A DNA stretch of 6,867 bases, taken from Alphaproteobacteria bacterium. Its GTDB lineage: Bacteria > Pseudomonadota > Alphaproteobacteria > UBA6615. The notes under the pieces are model-generated. The model ran no database searches and was not told where the DNA came from. It saw only the letters and a list, made by a program, of their open reading frames with translations. The DNA is taken from NCBI GenBank assembly GCA_017643325.1, contig JAEPNS010000180.1, positions 1 through 6,867 of the forward strand, written 5' to 3'. Positions 1 to 6,502 of this stretch are shown in pieces (within the stretch, counting starts at the first letter, position 1; each line of letters starts with the position of its first letter). Position numbers and translations under genes: made by a program.

Positions 1-70
1 GCCCCTTGAGGTTCAGCGCGATCCGCATGCGAAAGGCCGCCGACGAACGGAAATAGTCATAGAGTTTCAT
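1..70 (-). CDS. maiA: Maleylacetoacetate isomerase / zeta-class glutathione S-transferase, N-terminal fragment (cut by window edge)
   Basis: Only the first 23 codons are present; the gene continues past the left edge. The peptide begins MKLYDYFRSSAAFRMRIAL and goes on to NLKG, which matches the thioredoxin-fold start of zeta-class GSTs: the Y-x-Y-F-R-S-S start, the SSxxxR active-site loop that binds glutathione, and the RIALNLKG helix. In this family the enzyme converts maleylacetoacetate to fumarylacetoacetate in tyrosine/homogentisate degradation, in the cytoplasm. The ATG is set by a GGAGAG ribosome-binding site 8 nt upstream. It lies 33 nt after the stop of the S9 peptidase gene, so it is probably the last visible member of the maeB-mgtE-peptidase operon. 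With only the N-terminus visible, another GST close to the zeta class cannot be ruled out. Confidence 0.8.
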   Translation of the reverse strand, partial: MKLYDYFRSSAAFRMRIALNLKG

Positions 71-76
71 GCCTGT

Positions 77-82
77 CTCTCC
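77..82 (-). promoter_or_regulatory. Ribosome-binding site of maiA
   Basis: On the minus strand this reads GGAGAG, with the GGAG core 8 nt before the ATG at 70. It is the only clear Shine-Dalgarno in the 33-nt gap between the peptidase stop and maiA. It supports independent ribosome loading on maiA, unlike the overlapped genes upstream. Confidence 0.65.
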
Positions 83-103
83 ATCTCTGCCGCAGGCCTG
101 GCG

Positions 104-1717
104 CTAGCCCAGGTTCCGGATCTCGAGTTCGGGGAGATCGTCCGCCGGCTCGAACCCCATGATGCGGCCATAGAACGCGAGTTCCGCCTCGAGCGCACGC
201 CGGACATTGGCCGCACCGCGAAACCCGTGGCCCTCGCCCTCGAACAGCACATACGCCACCGGGATGCCTTTCGCATCGAGTGCCGCGACCATATCTTCGG
301 CCTGGTTTGGCGGCACGACCTTGTCCTCGCTGCCCTGCAGGAAGATCACCGGGCAGTCGAGCTGATCGACGTGATTGACCGGCGATCGCTCACGGTAGAC
401 CGCCTCCGCCTCGGGCAGCGGCCCGATGAGGCGGTCGAGGTACCGGCTCTCGAACTTGTGGGTGTCGCGCGCGAGCGTCATCAGGTCGCCGATGCCGTAG
501 AGGCTCGCCCCGACCGAGAAGGTGTCGCGAAATGCCAGCGCCGCGAGGGTCGTGTAGCCCCCGGCGCTCCCGCCGCGGATGGCCAGCCGGTCAGCGTCCG
601 CATCGCCGCGCGCGACCAGGAATTCGGCGCCGGCAACCATGTCGTCGACGTCGGTGACGCCCCAGCCCCCATAGAGGGCCTCGCGGTACGCGCGCCCGAA
701 TCCCGTACTGCCGCGATAGTTCACGTCGAGCACGCCGAAGCCCCGCGTGGTCCAGAACTGGATCGCGATGCTGAGTGACGGGGACGACGCCCCTGTCGGG
801 CCGCCATGCCCGCGCACGACCAGCGGGGGCCGCTCGCCGGCCGGCCCCTCCCACGCCGAGTTGCGCGGCGGATAGTAGAAGGCATGCGCGGTCGCCCCGC
901 CGGTGGTCGGAAAGGCAATCGGCTCCGGCTCGGACAGGTCTTCAGACGGCAGCGCGATGTCGGACGCGCGCTTGACGACCCGGGTCTGACCCGACGAAGG
1001 ATCGCAGACGAAGATCAGGCGCCCGTCCGGATGCCATTCAGGCTGAAACACGGACTGGGTGCCACCGCCCGCAACCCGCTGCGGCTGCGAAAGTCTTCCC
1101 CCTCCGTCAACGTCGGCAACCCAAAGCGTTGCCGAATCCCAAGGCATGTCGGGAAGGTCCCAGCTGGTCCAGCAAAGACGCGTCCCGTCGGGCGACAGCC
1201 GCGGGTTGGACACGAAGTCGTGCGCACCGTCCAGGACCTCGATTTCGCCGCCGTCCATCGGAAGCGCCACGAGCGCGTTCTCGACACCGTTCGCCGTATG
1301 CCGCTCGCGCACGCAAATGATACGGTCGCGCTCCCGGTCCACCTCGATGTCGGCGAACCTGTCATCGTCGACTTCGGCCAGCGGGTTCGGCAGTTCCCCC
1401 TCATGCTGCGTGTAGACGTGCTGGTCCCTCAGGTTCACGAAGTAGATCGTGCCATCGCGGACCGTGACCGCCCCGCCGCCATACTCGTGCACGCGCGAAC
1501 GAACCGAGTAGTCGGACGGCGTCATGTCGTGGACGGTCTCGCCGCGCTGGTGCACGAGGACCACGCGTCCCTCCTCGTTCGGGCGGCTCTCCAGCCAGTA
1601 GAGGTCGTCCCCGTCAACGACGACGGACGAAAGGCCGACGGTCGCGTCGGCAATCATCGCCGCGGACACGGGCGACGACCAGCTCCCATAGGGCGCGGAT
1701 TGCCGCTTCCCGTTCAA
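104..1717 (-). CDS. S9 (prolyl oligopeptidase) family serine peptidase with a shortened propeller
   Basis: This is a 537-residue cytoplasmic-type serine peptidase with no signal peptide visible. The N-terminal part (about 1-270) has the propeller signatures of the DPP4/acylaminoacyl-peptidase-like S9 group: APYGSW near residue 8, RVHEYGGG near 75, SPRLSPDG-like near 170 and FQPEWHPDG near 224. The C-terminal alpha/beta hydrolase (about 285-520) carries an oxyanion HGGPT (304-308), the nucleophile elbow GGSAGG with Ser384, Asp465 in the GSEDKVVPP motif, and His497 in GEGHGF, so the catalytic triad is intact. Family members with these motifs are usually about 640-660 residues. The shortfall sits around residues 238-250, where the sequence jumps from the FVCD strand straight to the SGQTRVVKRASD segment that normally follows several more blades. 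The start is taken as TTG at 1717, overlapping the mgtE stop (TTGA): no ATG, GTG or TTG after it precedes the conserved YGSW motif, and an upstream extension would lie wholly within mgtE. The natural substrate is unknown. Confidence 0.88.
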   Translation of the reverse strand: MNGKRQSAPYGSWSSPVSAAMIADATVGLSSVVVDGDDLYWLESRPNEEGRVVLVHQRGETVHDMTPSDYSVRSRVHEYGGGAVTVRDGTIYFVNLRDQHVYTQHEGELPNPLAEVDDDRFADIEVDRERDRIICVRERHTANGVENALVALPMDGGEIEVLDGAHDFVSNPRLSPDGTRLCWTSWDLPDMPWDSATLWVADVDGGGRLSQPQRVAGGGTQSVFQPEWHPDGRLIFVCDPSSGQTRVVKRASDIALPSEDLSEPEPIAFPTTGGATAHAFYYPPRNSAWEGPAGERPPLVVRGHGGPTGASSPSLSIAIQFWTTRGFGVLDVNYRGSTGFGRAYREALYGGWGVTDVDDMVAGAEFLVARGDADADRLAIRGGSAGGYTTLAALAFRDTFSVGASLYGIGDLMTLARDTHKFESRYLDRLIGPLPEAEAVYRERSPVNHVDQLDCPVIFLQGSEDKVVPPNQAEDMVAALDAKGIPVAYVLFEGEGHGFRGAANVRRALEAELAFYGRIMGFEPADDLPELEIRNLG

Positions 1718-3111
1718 AGCAGCACCAGTGCGGCAAGCCCCAGAAATGCCAGAAAACCGACCACGTCGGTCACGGTGGTGAGCACGACGGCGGAGCCGAC
1801 GGCGGGATCGAACTTCATCTTCTGGAGCACGATCGGGATGGCCACGCCGGCAAATCCCGCCACGAGCAGGTTGATGACCATCGCGGCCCCTATCACAAGG
1901 CCCATCGTCGGGTCCTCGAACCAGAACCAGGCAATGGCGCCCATCAGAACCGCGAAGAGAAGCCCGTTGATGCCCCCGACAATCACCTCCTTGCCGACGA
2001 TACGCGCGGCGTTGGTGGCGGTGAGTTCCTTCATCGCCAGCGCGCGCACCGCGACGGTCAGCGTCTGGGTCCCGGCATTGCCGCCCATGGACGCCACGAT
2101 CGGCATCAGGATGGCCAGCGCGACGACCTTCTCGATCGCGGCGTCGAACAGCCCGATCACCAGCGAAGCGATGATCGCCGTGCCCAGGTTCACCAGCAGC
2201 CATGAGAAACGCGCCCAGGTCGTCTCGAGCACCGCCTCGTAGAAATCGTCTTCCTGCACGCCACCGAGACGCAGGAAATCCTCCTCGGCCTCCTCGTGGA
2301 TGACGTGGACCACATCGTCGGCCGTGATCGCCCCGACGAGCCGGCCATCCGCGTTGACCACCGGCGCGGAGACCAGCGCATACTGGCTGAACATCAGCGC
2401 GACCTCTTCCTGGTCCATATCGACATTCGCGGCCCGCAATTCGGCAAGCATGATGTCGTCAATCCTCACGTCACGCTCGTTGCGCATGAGGCGCGAGAGC
2501 GGGATCGTGCCGACCGGCACCATGTCGTCGTCAACCGCGTAGATCTCGTAGAAATCACGCGGCAGCCTGGCGGCGCGCTGGCGCAGGTAGTCGATGGTGT
2601 TGCCGACGGACCAGTCCTTGGGGACGGTCACGAGCTCGCGCTGCATCAGTCGGCCCGCGCTGTCCTCCGGGTAGGTGAGCGCCTGTTCGAGGATCGCACG
2701 GTCCGAGGGCGAGAGCTGGTCGAGAACATCCGCCTGGTCTTCGGCGGGGATGTCCTCGAAAACGTCCAGCGCGTCGTCCGTGTCGAGCTCGGTGATCGCC
2801 GCCGCGACCTCTTCGGGCTCGAGAATCTCGAGCACGTCCTCGCGGACGACGTCGTCCATGTGGGTCAGGAGTTCGGGATCGAACTCGTCGCGCAGGTGAT
2901 CGAGCAGTTTCAGCCGGTTCTCGCCGGACAGTTCCTCGAGAAGGTCCGCGAGGTCGGATGCGTGCAGGTCCCCCGTCAAACCGTCGACGGCCTCGAACCG
3001 GTCGTCCGCCAATGCCAGGTCGCACGCGCGCACAAGAGCCTCGTCGACGCCGTAGCTGCGTTCTGCCTCGGCGGGGCCTGTTTCTTCCTCTATGTGGACG
3101 GCTTCACTCAT
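1714..3111 (-). CDS. mgtE: Magnesium transporter MgtE
   Basis: This 465-residue inner-membrane protein has the full MgtE layout. An acidic N-terminal helical domain (about 40-150) is rich in LxxLLEEL-type repeats. Two CBS domains follow (about 155-215 and 216-275), then the acidic plug-helix region, and a five-helix transmembrane domain (about 304-322, 328-346, 372-396, 402-428 and 436-464). The pore signature PIVASMGGNAGTQ lies at 337-349. The last-helix Asp449 in TTVTDVVGF matches the conserved selectivity Asp of characterised MgtE channels. In this family the N and CBS domains bind Mg2+ and close the pore when the cytosolic level is high, so control is expected at the protein level. The ATG start is fixed by the ATGA overlap with the maeB stop. 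There is no strong Shine-Dalgarno, so translation is probably coupled to maeB. No Mg2+ riboswitch fits, because the upstream sequence is maeB coding DNA. Confidence 0.95.
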   Translation of the reverse strand: MSEAVHIEEETGPAEAERSYGVDEALVRACDLALADDRFEAVDGLTGDLHASDLADLLEELSGENRLKLLDHLRDEFDPELLTHMDDVVREDVLEILEPEEVAAAITELDTDDALDVFEDIPAEDQADVLDQLSPSDRAILEQALTYPEDSAGRLMQRELVTVPKDWSVGNTIDYLRQRAARLPRDFYEIYAVDDDMVPVGTIPLSRLMRNERDVRIDDIMLAELRAANVDMDQEEVALMFSQYALVSAPVVNADGRLVGAITADDVVHVIHEEAEEDFLRLGGVQEDDFYEAVLETTWARFSWLLVNLGTAIIASLVIGLFDAAIEKVVALAILMPIVASMGGNAGTQTLTVAVRALAMKELTATNAARIVGKEVIVGGINGLLFAVLMGAIAWFWFEDPTMGLVIGAAMVINLLVAGFAGVAIPIVLQKMKFDPAVGSAVVLTTVTDVVGFLAFLGLAALVLL

Positions 3112-5399
3112 TCGGACCGGCCGGCCGCGGCCGCGTCGTATTGCGCGCCGACGGCGGCAACCGCGCTGATGTTGAGTATTCCTCGCGCGGTCACGGACGG
3201 GGTCACGATATGGGCCGATCGCGCCGCACCCACCAGGATCGGGCCCACGGCCAGGCCGTCCGCGAGCGTCTTGAGCAGGTTGAAGGCGATGTTCGCGGCA
3301 TCCAGGTCCGGCATCACAAGCAGGTTTGCCTGGCCTTCCAGGATGCTGTTGGGGAAGATCCGCTCGCGGATCTCCGGATCGATGGCCGCATCCCCGTGCA
3401 TCTCGCCCTCGACCTCAAGGTCCGGGTCACGCGCCGCGACGAGCTCGCGCGCGAGCCGCATCTTCTTGGCGGACTCGGTGTGCGAGCTGCCGAAATTCGA
3501 GTGCGACAGGAGCGCCACACGCGGGGTCAGCCCGAATCGCCGGACCTCTTCCGCTGCGAGCAACGTCATCTCGGCCACGGCTTCCGCGTCGGGGTTCGGC
3601 GTGACGTAGGTGTCGGTGAGGAACACCGTTCCCCGCGACAGGATCAGGACCGACACGGCCGACATCTCGCGCACACCGGGCCGGATTCCGATGATGTCCT
3701 CGATATGCTGCAGATGCCGGTCGTAGCGGCCCTCGGCACCGCAGATCATCGCATCCGCATCACCGCGCATCACCGCGAGCGCCGCGATCACCGTGGCGTT
3801 CGTTCGTACGCGCGTGCGTGCCTCGTTCGGCGACACGCCTTTTCGCTGCGCGAGCTCGTGATAGAGCGTCCAGTAGTCGCGATACCGCGGGTCGTCGCTC
3901 GGGTCGATGACCTCGCAGTCCTCGCCGGGACGAAAGTTCAGGCCCAGCCGTTCCACGCGGGTCTGGATAACGTCCGGCCGCCCGATCAGGATCGGCTGCG
4001 CAATCGCCTCGTCGAGCGACGCCTTTGCCGCGCGCAGCACACGGTCGTCCTCGCCTTCCGCATAGACAATGGTCTTGCGGTCCGCCTTGGCCCGGTCGAA
4101 CGTGGGACGCATGAGCAAGCCGGAACGGAAGACGAACTGGTTGAGCCGTTCCGTGTAGGCCGGGAAATCCTCGATTGGACGCGTTGCGACCCCGGATTCC
4201 ATCGCAGCCCGGGCGACGGCCGGCGCGACTTCCGCGATCAGCCGCGGGTCGAACGGGCTCGGGATGATCGAGTCCGGCCCGAACTTCGACACCTTGCCGC
4301 CGTAGGCCGAGGCAACGACGTCGGAGGTCGGCTGCATCGCGAGGTTCGCGATCGCGTCCACGGCGGCGATCTTCATGTTCTCGTTGATGTCCGTGGCGCC
4401 CACGTCCAGCGCACCCCGGAAAATGTGCGGAAAGCACAGGACGTTGTTCACCTGGTTCGGGAAGTCCGAGCGCCCGGTGGCGATCAGCGCATCCGGGCGG
4501 GCCGCCCGGGCATCTTCCGGCATGATTTCCGGCGTGGGATTGGCCAGCGCGAAGATCAGCGGCGTTTCCGCCATGGTCTCGACCATCTCCGGCTTCAGCA
4601 CATTCGGCGCCGACAGGCCGAGGAAGATGTCCGCACCCGCGATTACTTCGGCCAGCGTCCGGGCATCGGTGTCCTGCGCGTACTGCGCCATGATCGCGTG
4701 CATGTCCGCGTCACGGCCCTTGTAGACGACCCCGTCGATATCGGTGAGGGTTACGTTCTCGCGCGGCAGCCCCATGCCGACGAGCAGGTTCACGCAGGCG
4801 AGCGCCGCTGCCCCGGCCCCAGACGTCACCAGCCGCACGTCGCCGATGTCCTTATCCGCCAGCCGCAGCGCGTTGCGGACCGCGGCCCCCACGATGATGG
4901 CAGTGCCGTGCTGGTCGTCGTGGAAGACCGGGATGTTCATCCGCTCGCGCAGCTGGCGTTCGATCTCGAAACACTCCGGTGCCTTGATGTCTTCAAGGTT
5001 GATTCCGCCGAAGGTGGGCTCCAGCGCCGCCACAACATCGACGAACCTGTCGACGTCGGTCTCGTCGACCTCGATGTCGAACACGTCGATGTTCGCGAAC
5101 TTCTTGAACAGCACGCCCTTGCCTTCCATGACAGGCTTCGAGGCAAGCGGGCCGATATTGCCGAGACCGAGCACCGCCGTGCCGTTTGTCACGACACCGA
5201 CCAGGTTGCCCCGGATCGTCAGGTCGGAGGCCTGCGCCGGGTCCTCCGAGATCGCCGTCGACGCATGCGCGACACCGGGTGTATAGGCGCGGGACAAGTC
5301 TCGCTGGTTGCCCAGGGGCTTCGACGCGACGACCTCGATCTTCCCCGGCTGCGGCTCGCGATGGTACCGCAGGGCGGTTTCGCGCATGTCTTCAGCCAT
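3108..5399 (-). CDS. maeB: NADP-dependent malic enzyme, multidomain MaeB type (malic enzyme plus phosphotransacetylase-like domain)
   Basis: This 763-residue protein, the usual length for MaeB, converts malate and NADP+ to pyruvate, CO2 and NADPH in the cytoplasm. The malic N-terminal domain (about 15-150) has SRAYTPGV with Tyr39 and EGKGVLFKKFA with Lys94, at the positions of the family's catalytic pair. Likely metal ligands are Glu136 and Asp137 (NLEDIKAPE) and Asp162 (FHDDQHGT). The nucleotide-binding domain (about 165-400) has the GAGAAA loop at 194-199 and ALANPTPEI around 284-292. Residues about 430-755 form a PTA_PTB-like domain (ending SVTARGILNISAVAAV). In characterised MaeB proteins that domain is mainly regulatory and responds to acetyl-CoA rather than acting as a transacetylase. 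The ATG at 5399 is supported by GGGAGAGG just upstream and by the family N-terminus; the reading frame stays open to 6314, but that part is only antisense to lipB. It is the first gene of the minus-strand operon. NADP over NAD preference is inferred from family, not from residues. Confidence 0.95.
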   Translation of the reverse strand: MAEDMRETALRYHREPQPGKIEVVASKPLGNQRDLSRAYTPGVAHASTAISEDPAQASDLTIRGNLVGVVTNGTAVLGLGNIGPLASKPVMEGKGVLFKKFANIDVFDIEVDETDVDRFVDVVAALEPTFGGINLEDIKAPECFEIERQLRERMNIPVFHDDQHGTAIIVGAAVRNALRLADKDIGDVRLVTSGAGAAALACVNLLVGMGLPRENVTLTDIDGVVYKGRDADMHAIMAQYAQDTDARTLAEVIAGADIFLGLSAPNVLKPEMVETMAETPLIFALANPTPEIMPEDARAARPDALIATGRSDFPNQVNNVLCFPHIFRGALDVGATDINENMKIAAVDAIANLAMQPTSDVVASAYGGKVSKFGPDSIIPSPFDPRLIAEVAPAVARAAMESGVATRPIEDFPAYTERLNQFVFRSGLLMRPTFDRAKADRKTIVYAEGEDDRVLRAAKASLDEAIAQPILIGRPDVIQTRVERLGLNFRPGEDCEVIDPSDDPRYRDYWTLYHELAQRKGVSPNEARTRVRTNATVIAALAVMRGDADAMICGAEGRYDRHLQHIEDIIGIRPGVREMSAVSVLILSRGTVFLTDTYVTPNPDAEAVAEMTLLAAEEVRRFGLTPRVALLSHSNFGSSHTESAKKMRLARELVAARDPDLEVEGEMHGDAAIDPEIRERIFPNSILEGQANLLVMPDLDAANIAFNLLKTLADGLAVGPILVGAARSAHIVTPSVTARGILNISAVAAVGAQYDAAAAGRSE

Positions 5400-5403
5400 G
5401 AAT

Positions 5404-5411
5404 CCTCTCCC
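5404..5411 (-). promoter_or_regulatory. Ribosome-binding site of maeB
   Basis: The minus strand reads GGGAGAGG, with the GGAG core 7 nt before the ATG at 5399. It is the strongest Shine-Dalgarno in the window. It decides the maeB start against the longer open frame that continues to 6314. Confidence 0.8.
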
Positions 5412-5423
5412 ACCGGCGCGCCC

Positions 5424-5440
5424 CGGCGCGGAAAGCGCCG
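5424..5440 (-). repeat. GC-rich hairpin in the probable maeB leader
   Basis: CGGCGC (5424-5429) and GCGCCG (5435-5440) form a perfect 6-bp inverted repeat around a 5-nt loop. It lies about 25-40 nt upstream of the maeB start, just before the ribosome-binding site. An alternative 5-bp stem (5417-5421 with 5426-5430) would compete with it. No U-tract follows on the minus strand, so it does not look like a terminator. Confidence 0.45.
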
Positions 5441-5493
5441 AAAACTCGCAACACCGGTTAGATGCGCGATCCGTTCGCAGGTAGCAACCCAAA

Positions 5494-5512
5494 TCGGGCA
5501 AAACGTGCCCGA
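5494..5512. repeat. Perfect 7-bp inverted repeat, candidate operator
   Basis: TCGGGCA (5494-5500) and TGCCCGA (5506-5512) are exact inverted copies separated by AAACG, giving a 19-bp dyad. It ends 6 bp before the TATATT element in front of lipB, where a -35 region or operator would lie. It could bind a dimeric regulator of lipB, maeB or both. The regulator is unknown, and a chance dyad in GC-rich DNA is possible. Confidence 0.45.
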
Positions 5513-5518
5513 CAGGAC

Positions 5519-5524
5519 TATATT
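5519..5524 (+). promoter_or_regulatory. Possible -10 element of lipB
   Basis: TATATT matches the sigma-70 -10 consensus at five of six positions and is the best candidate ahead of lipB. The region 16-18 bp upstream (around 5495-5502) gives no recognisable -35. Transcription would start near 5531, leaving only about 7 nt before the lipB ATG. The overlapping opposite-strand reading (TATAGT, 5522-5517) could equally serve maeB. Confidence 0.35.
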
Positions 5525-5537
5525 CGCGTTCCGAGAC

Positions 5538-6215
5538 ATGGATACGACGACCGAAATCGCCCTGCACAGCACGGCTCCGGCCCGCGACGTCGAGTGGCGC
5601 ACCGAACAGGGGCTGCTCGCCTATCCCGAGGCCGTCGCCACGATGGAGGCGCGCGTCGCGGAAATCCGCGACGGCGCAGCGCCGGAACTCATCTGGCTGG
5701 TCGAGCACCCGCCGCTCTACACCGCGGGCACCAGCGCGCGCGACGGCGACCTGCTCGCGCCGGACCGCTTCCCGGTCTATGCGACCGGCCGGGGCGGCCA
5801 GTACACCTATCACGGTCCCGGGCAGCGCGTGGCCTACGCGATGATGGACCTGCGCCAGCGCGGACAGGATCTCCGCGCCTATGTCCGCGGCCTCGAAGCC
5901 TGGGTGATGGACGCGCTCGCCGCGTTCGATGTCCGGGGAGAACGGCGCGACGGCCGGGTCGGTATCTGGGTCGACCTTGGCGGCGGCCGGGAGGACAAGA
6001 TCGCCGCCATCGGCGTTCGCGTGCGCAACTGGGTCACCTATCACGGCATCTCGATCAACGTGGCGCCGGACCTCGATCACTTCACGGGGATCGTGCCCTG
6101 CGGCATCGGAGACGATTCGCTGGGGGTGACCAGCCTCAACGCGCTGGGCCGAAATGTCGGTCTGGGCGACGTCGACGCCGCACTGCGAGACAGTTTTTCG
6201 AAGGTTTTCGGCTAG
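5538..6215 (+). CDS. lipB: Octanoyl-[acyl-carrier-protein]:protein N-octanoyltransferase
   Basis: This 225-residue cytoplasmic enzyme moves octanoyl groups from acyl carrier protein to lipoyl domains of 2-oxoacid dehydrogenases and to GcvH, the first step of lipoate synthesis before LipA. The LipB signatures are complete: ARVAEIR and LVEHPPLYTAGTS in the N-terminal half, the RGGQYTYHGPGQ substrate-binding motif at 85-96, KIAAIGVRVRNWVTYHG with Lys154, and GIVPCGI with Cys188, which together form the family's Cys/Lys dyad. The length and alphaproteobacterial style (DLRQRGQDLRAYVRGLE, RDGRVGIWV) are typical. The ATG at 5538 is the only ATG that fits; a GTG at 5505 lies in frame but has no ribosome-binding site and adds nothing conserved. 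The chosen start also has no clear Shine-Dalgarno. It is divergent from maeB, and its stop overlaps that of the convergent acylphosphatase gene. Confidence 0.95.
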   Translation: MDTTTEIALHSTAPARDVEWRTEQGLLAYPEAVATMEARVAEIRDGAAPELIWLVEHPPLYTAGTSARDGDLLAPDRFPVYATGRGGQYTYHGPGQRVAYAMMDLRQRGQDLRAYVRGLEAWVMDALAAFDVRGERRDGRVGIWVDLGGGREDKIAAIGVRVRNWVTYHGISINVAPDLDHFTGIVPCGIGDDSLGVTSLNALGRNVGLGDVDAALRDSFSKVFG

Positions 6216-6217
6216 CC
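6210..6217. other. Shared convergent stop codons in a GGCTAGCC palindrome
   Basis: The lipB stop TAG (6213-6215) and the acylphosphatase stop TAG (6214-6212 on the minus strand) share the CTAG core of an 8-bp perfect palindrome. The two genes thus overlap by 4 bp tail to tail. No stem followed by a T-tract is visible for an intrinsic terminator on either side. Confidence 0.85.
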
Positions 6218-6502
6218 TGTCGCGCGCTGCCGGAAGCCCGCCCCCGGCTCGACAGGGTCGGCGGCCTCGCGCTCGACGGCCTCGACCGCCGCATGGGGCG
6301 GTCCGTCGTGGCATTCGGCGATCATGCGCTCGACCTGGTCACCCGGCCCGGAGAATAGCGCTTCGACCGATCCGTCCGTCCGATTACGCACCCAGCCGTC
6401 GAGGCACAGGTCACGCGCGCGCTGGACGGTCCAGGCGCGGAAATAGACACCCTGAACCCGCCCACGGATACGCACGCGCACGCAAGCCTGCGTGGCCGCC
6501 AT
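6212..6502 (-). CDS. acyP: Acylphosphatase
   Basis: This 96-residue cytoplasmic enzyme hydrolyses the carboxyl-phosphate bond of acyl phosphates. The family signature is intact: RIRGRVQGVYFRAW at 11-24, with the phosphate-binding loop and catalytic Arg22, and GWVRNRTDGSVEA at 36-48, with catalytic Asn40. The length is normal for the family. The ATG overlaps by one base the stop of the upstream propionyl-CoA carboxylase gene (TAATG). No Shine-Dalgarno is visible before it; instead a TCGAATTCGA palindrome (6506-6515) lies there. Translation therefore probably depends on ribosomes finishing pccA. Being downstream of pccA hints at a housekeeping role near acyl-CoA metabolism, but the physiological substrate is unknown. 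Residues after about 85 are less conserved. Confidence 0.93.
   Translation of the reverse strand: MAATQACVRVRIRGRVQGVYFRAWTVQRARDLCLDGWVRNRTDGSVEALFSGPGDQVERMIAECHDGPPHAAVEAVEREAADPVEPGAGFRQRATG

Larger units (their letters stand above)
5400..5537. promoter_or_regulatory. Divergent maeB/lipB intergenic region
   Basis: These 138 bp are the only sizeable non-coding stretch in the window and must hold the promoters of both the maeB operon (leftward) and lipB (rightward). The half next to lipB is the more AT-rich (around 5487-5527) and contains a TATATT/TATAGT element readable on both strands plus a perfect 7-bp inverted repeat. The half next to maeB is very GC-rich, with a hairpin and a direct repeat of CCGGCGCG (5413-5420 and 5423-5430). 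No convincing -35 hexamer was found on either strand. A possible weak maeB promoter (TTGCTA at about 5486-5481 on the minus strand, with a poor -10) was considered and not called. Confidence 0.6.

Noticed and set aside
71..103. Short ATG frame (MERQA) before maiA, a possible leader peptide
   Set aside because: Five codons with no ribosome-binding site of its own; its ATG overlaps the maiA ribosome-binding region and is most likely chance.
1718..2203. Upstream extension of the S9 peptidase frame into mgtE
   Set aside because: It overlaps MgtE transmembrane codons on the same strand in another frame, and its translation is low-complexity Arg/Gly/Ala with no S9 similarity.
806..2242. Plus-strand open frame of 478 codons opposite the S9 peptidase and mgtE
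   Set aside because: It is antisense to two well-supported genes and no family is recognisable; typical of high-GC third-position bias.
2296..3609. Plus-strand open frame of 437 codons opposite mgtE and the end of maeB
   Set aside because: It is a mirror of the mgtE acidic domain codons (Val/Asp/Arg-rich) with no domain and no ribosome-binding site.
3757..3776. Tandem perfect 10-mer GCATCACCGC x2
   Set aside because: It lies within conserved maeB coding sequence and has only two units. The protein reads through normally (MRGDADAMICG), so there is no evidence of a functional repeat.
2958..5537. Long plus-strand open frame leading in frame into lipB, about 860 codons
   Set aside because: It is antisense to maeB and the start of mgtE. 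The translation is Arg/His/Asp-rich with no domain, and lipB homology begins only at 5538. It is a GC-rich shadow frame.
5400..6314. Upstream in-frame extension of maeB across the whole of lipB
   Set aside because: MaeB homology and a strong ribosome-binding site place the start at 5399; the extension is antisense to lipB and has no recognisable domain.
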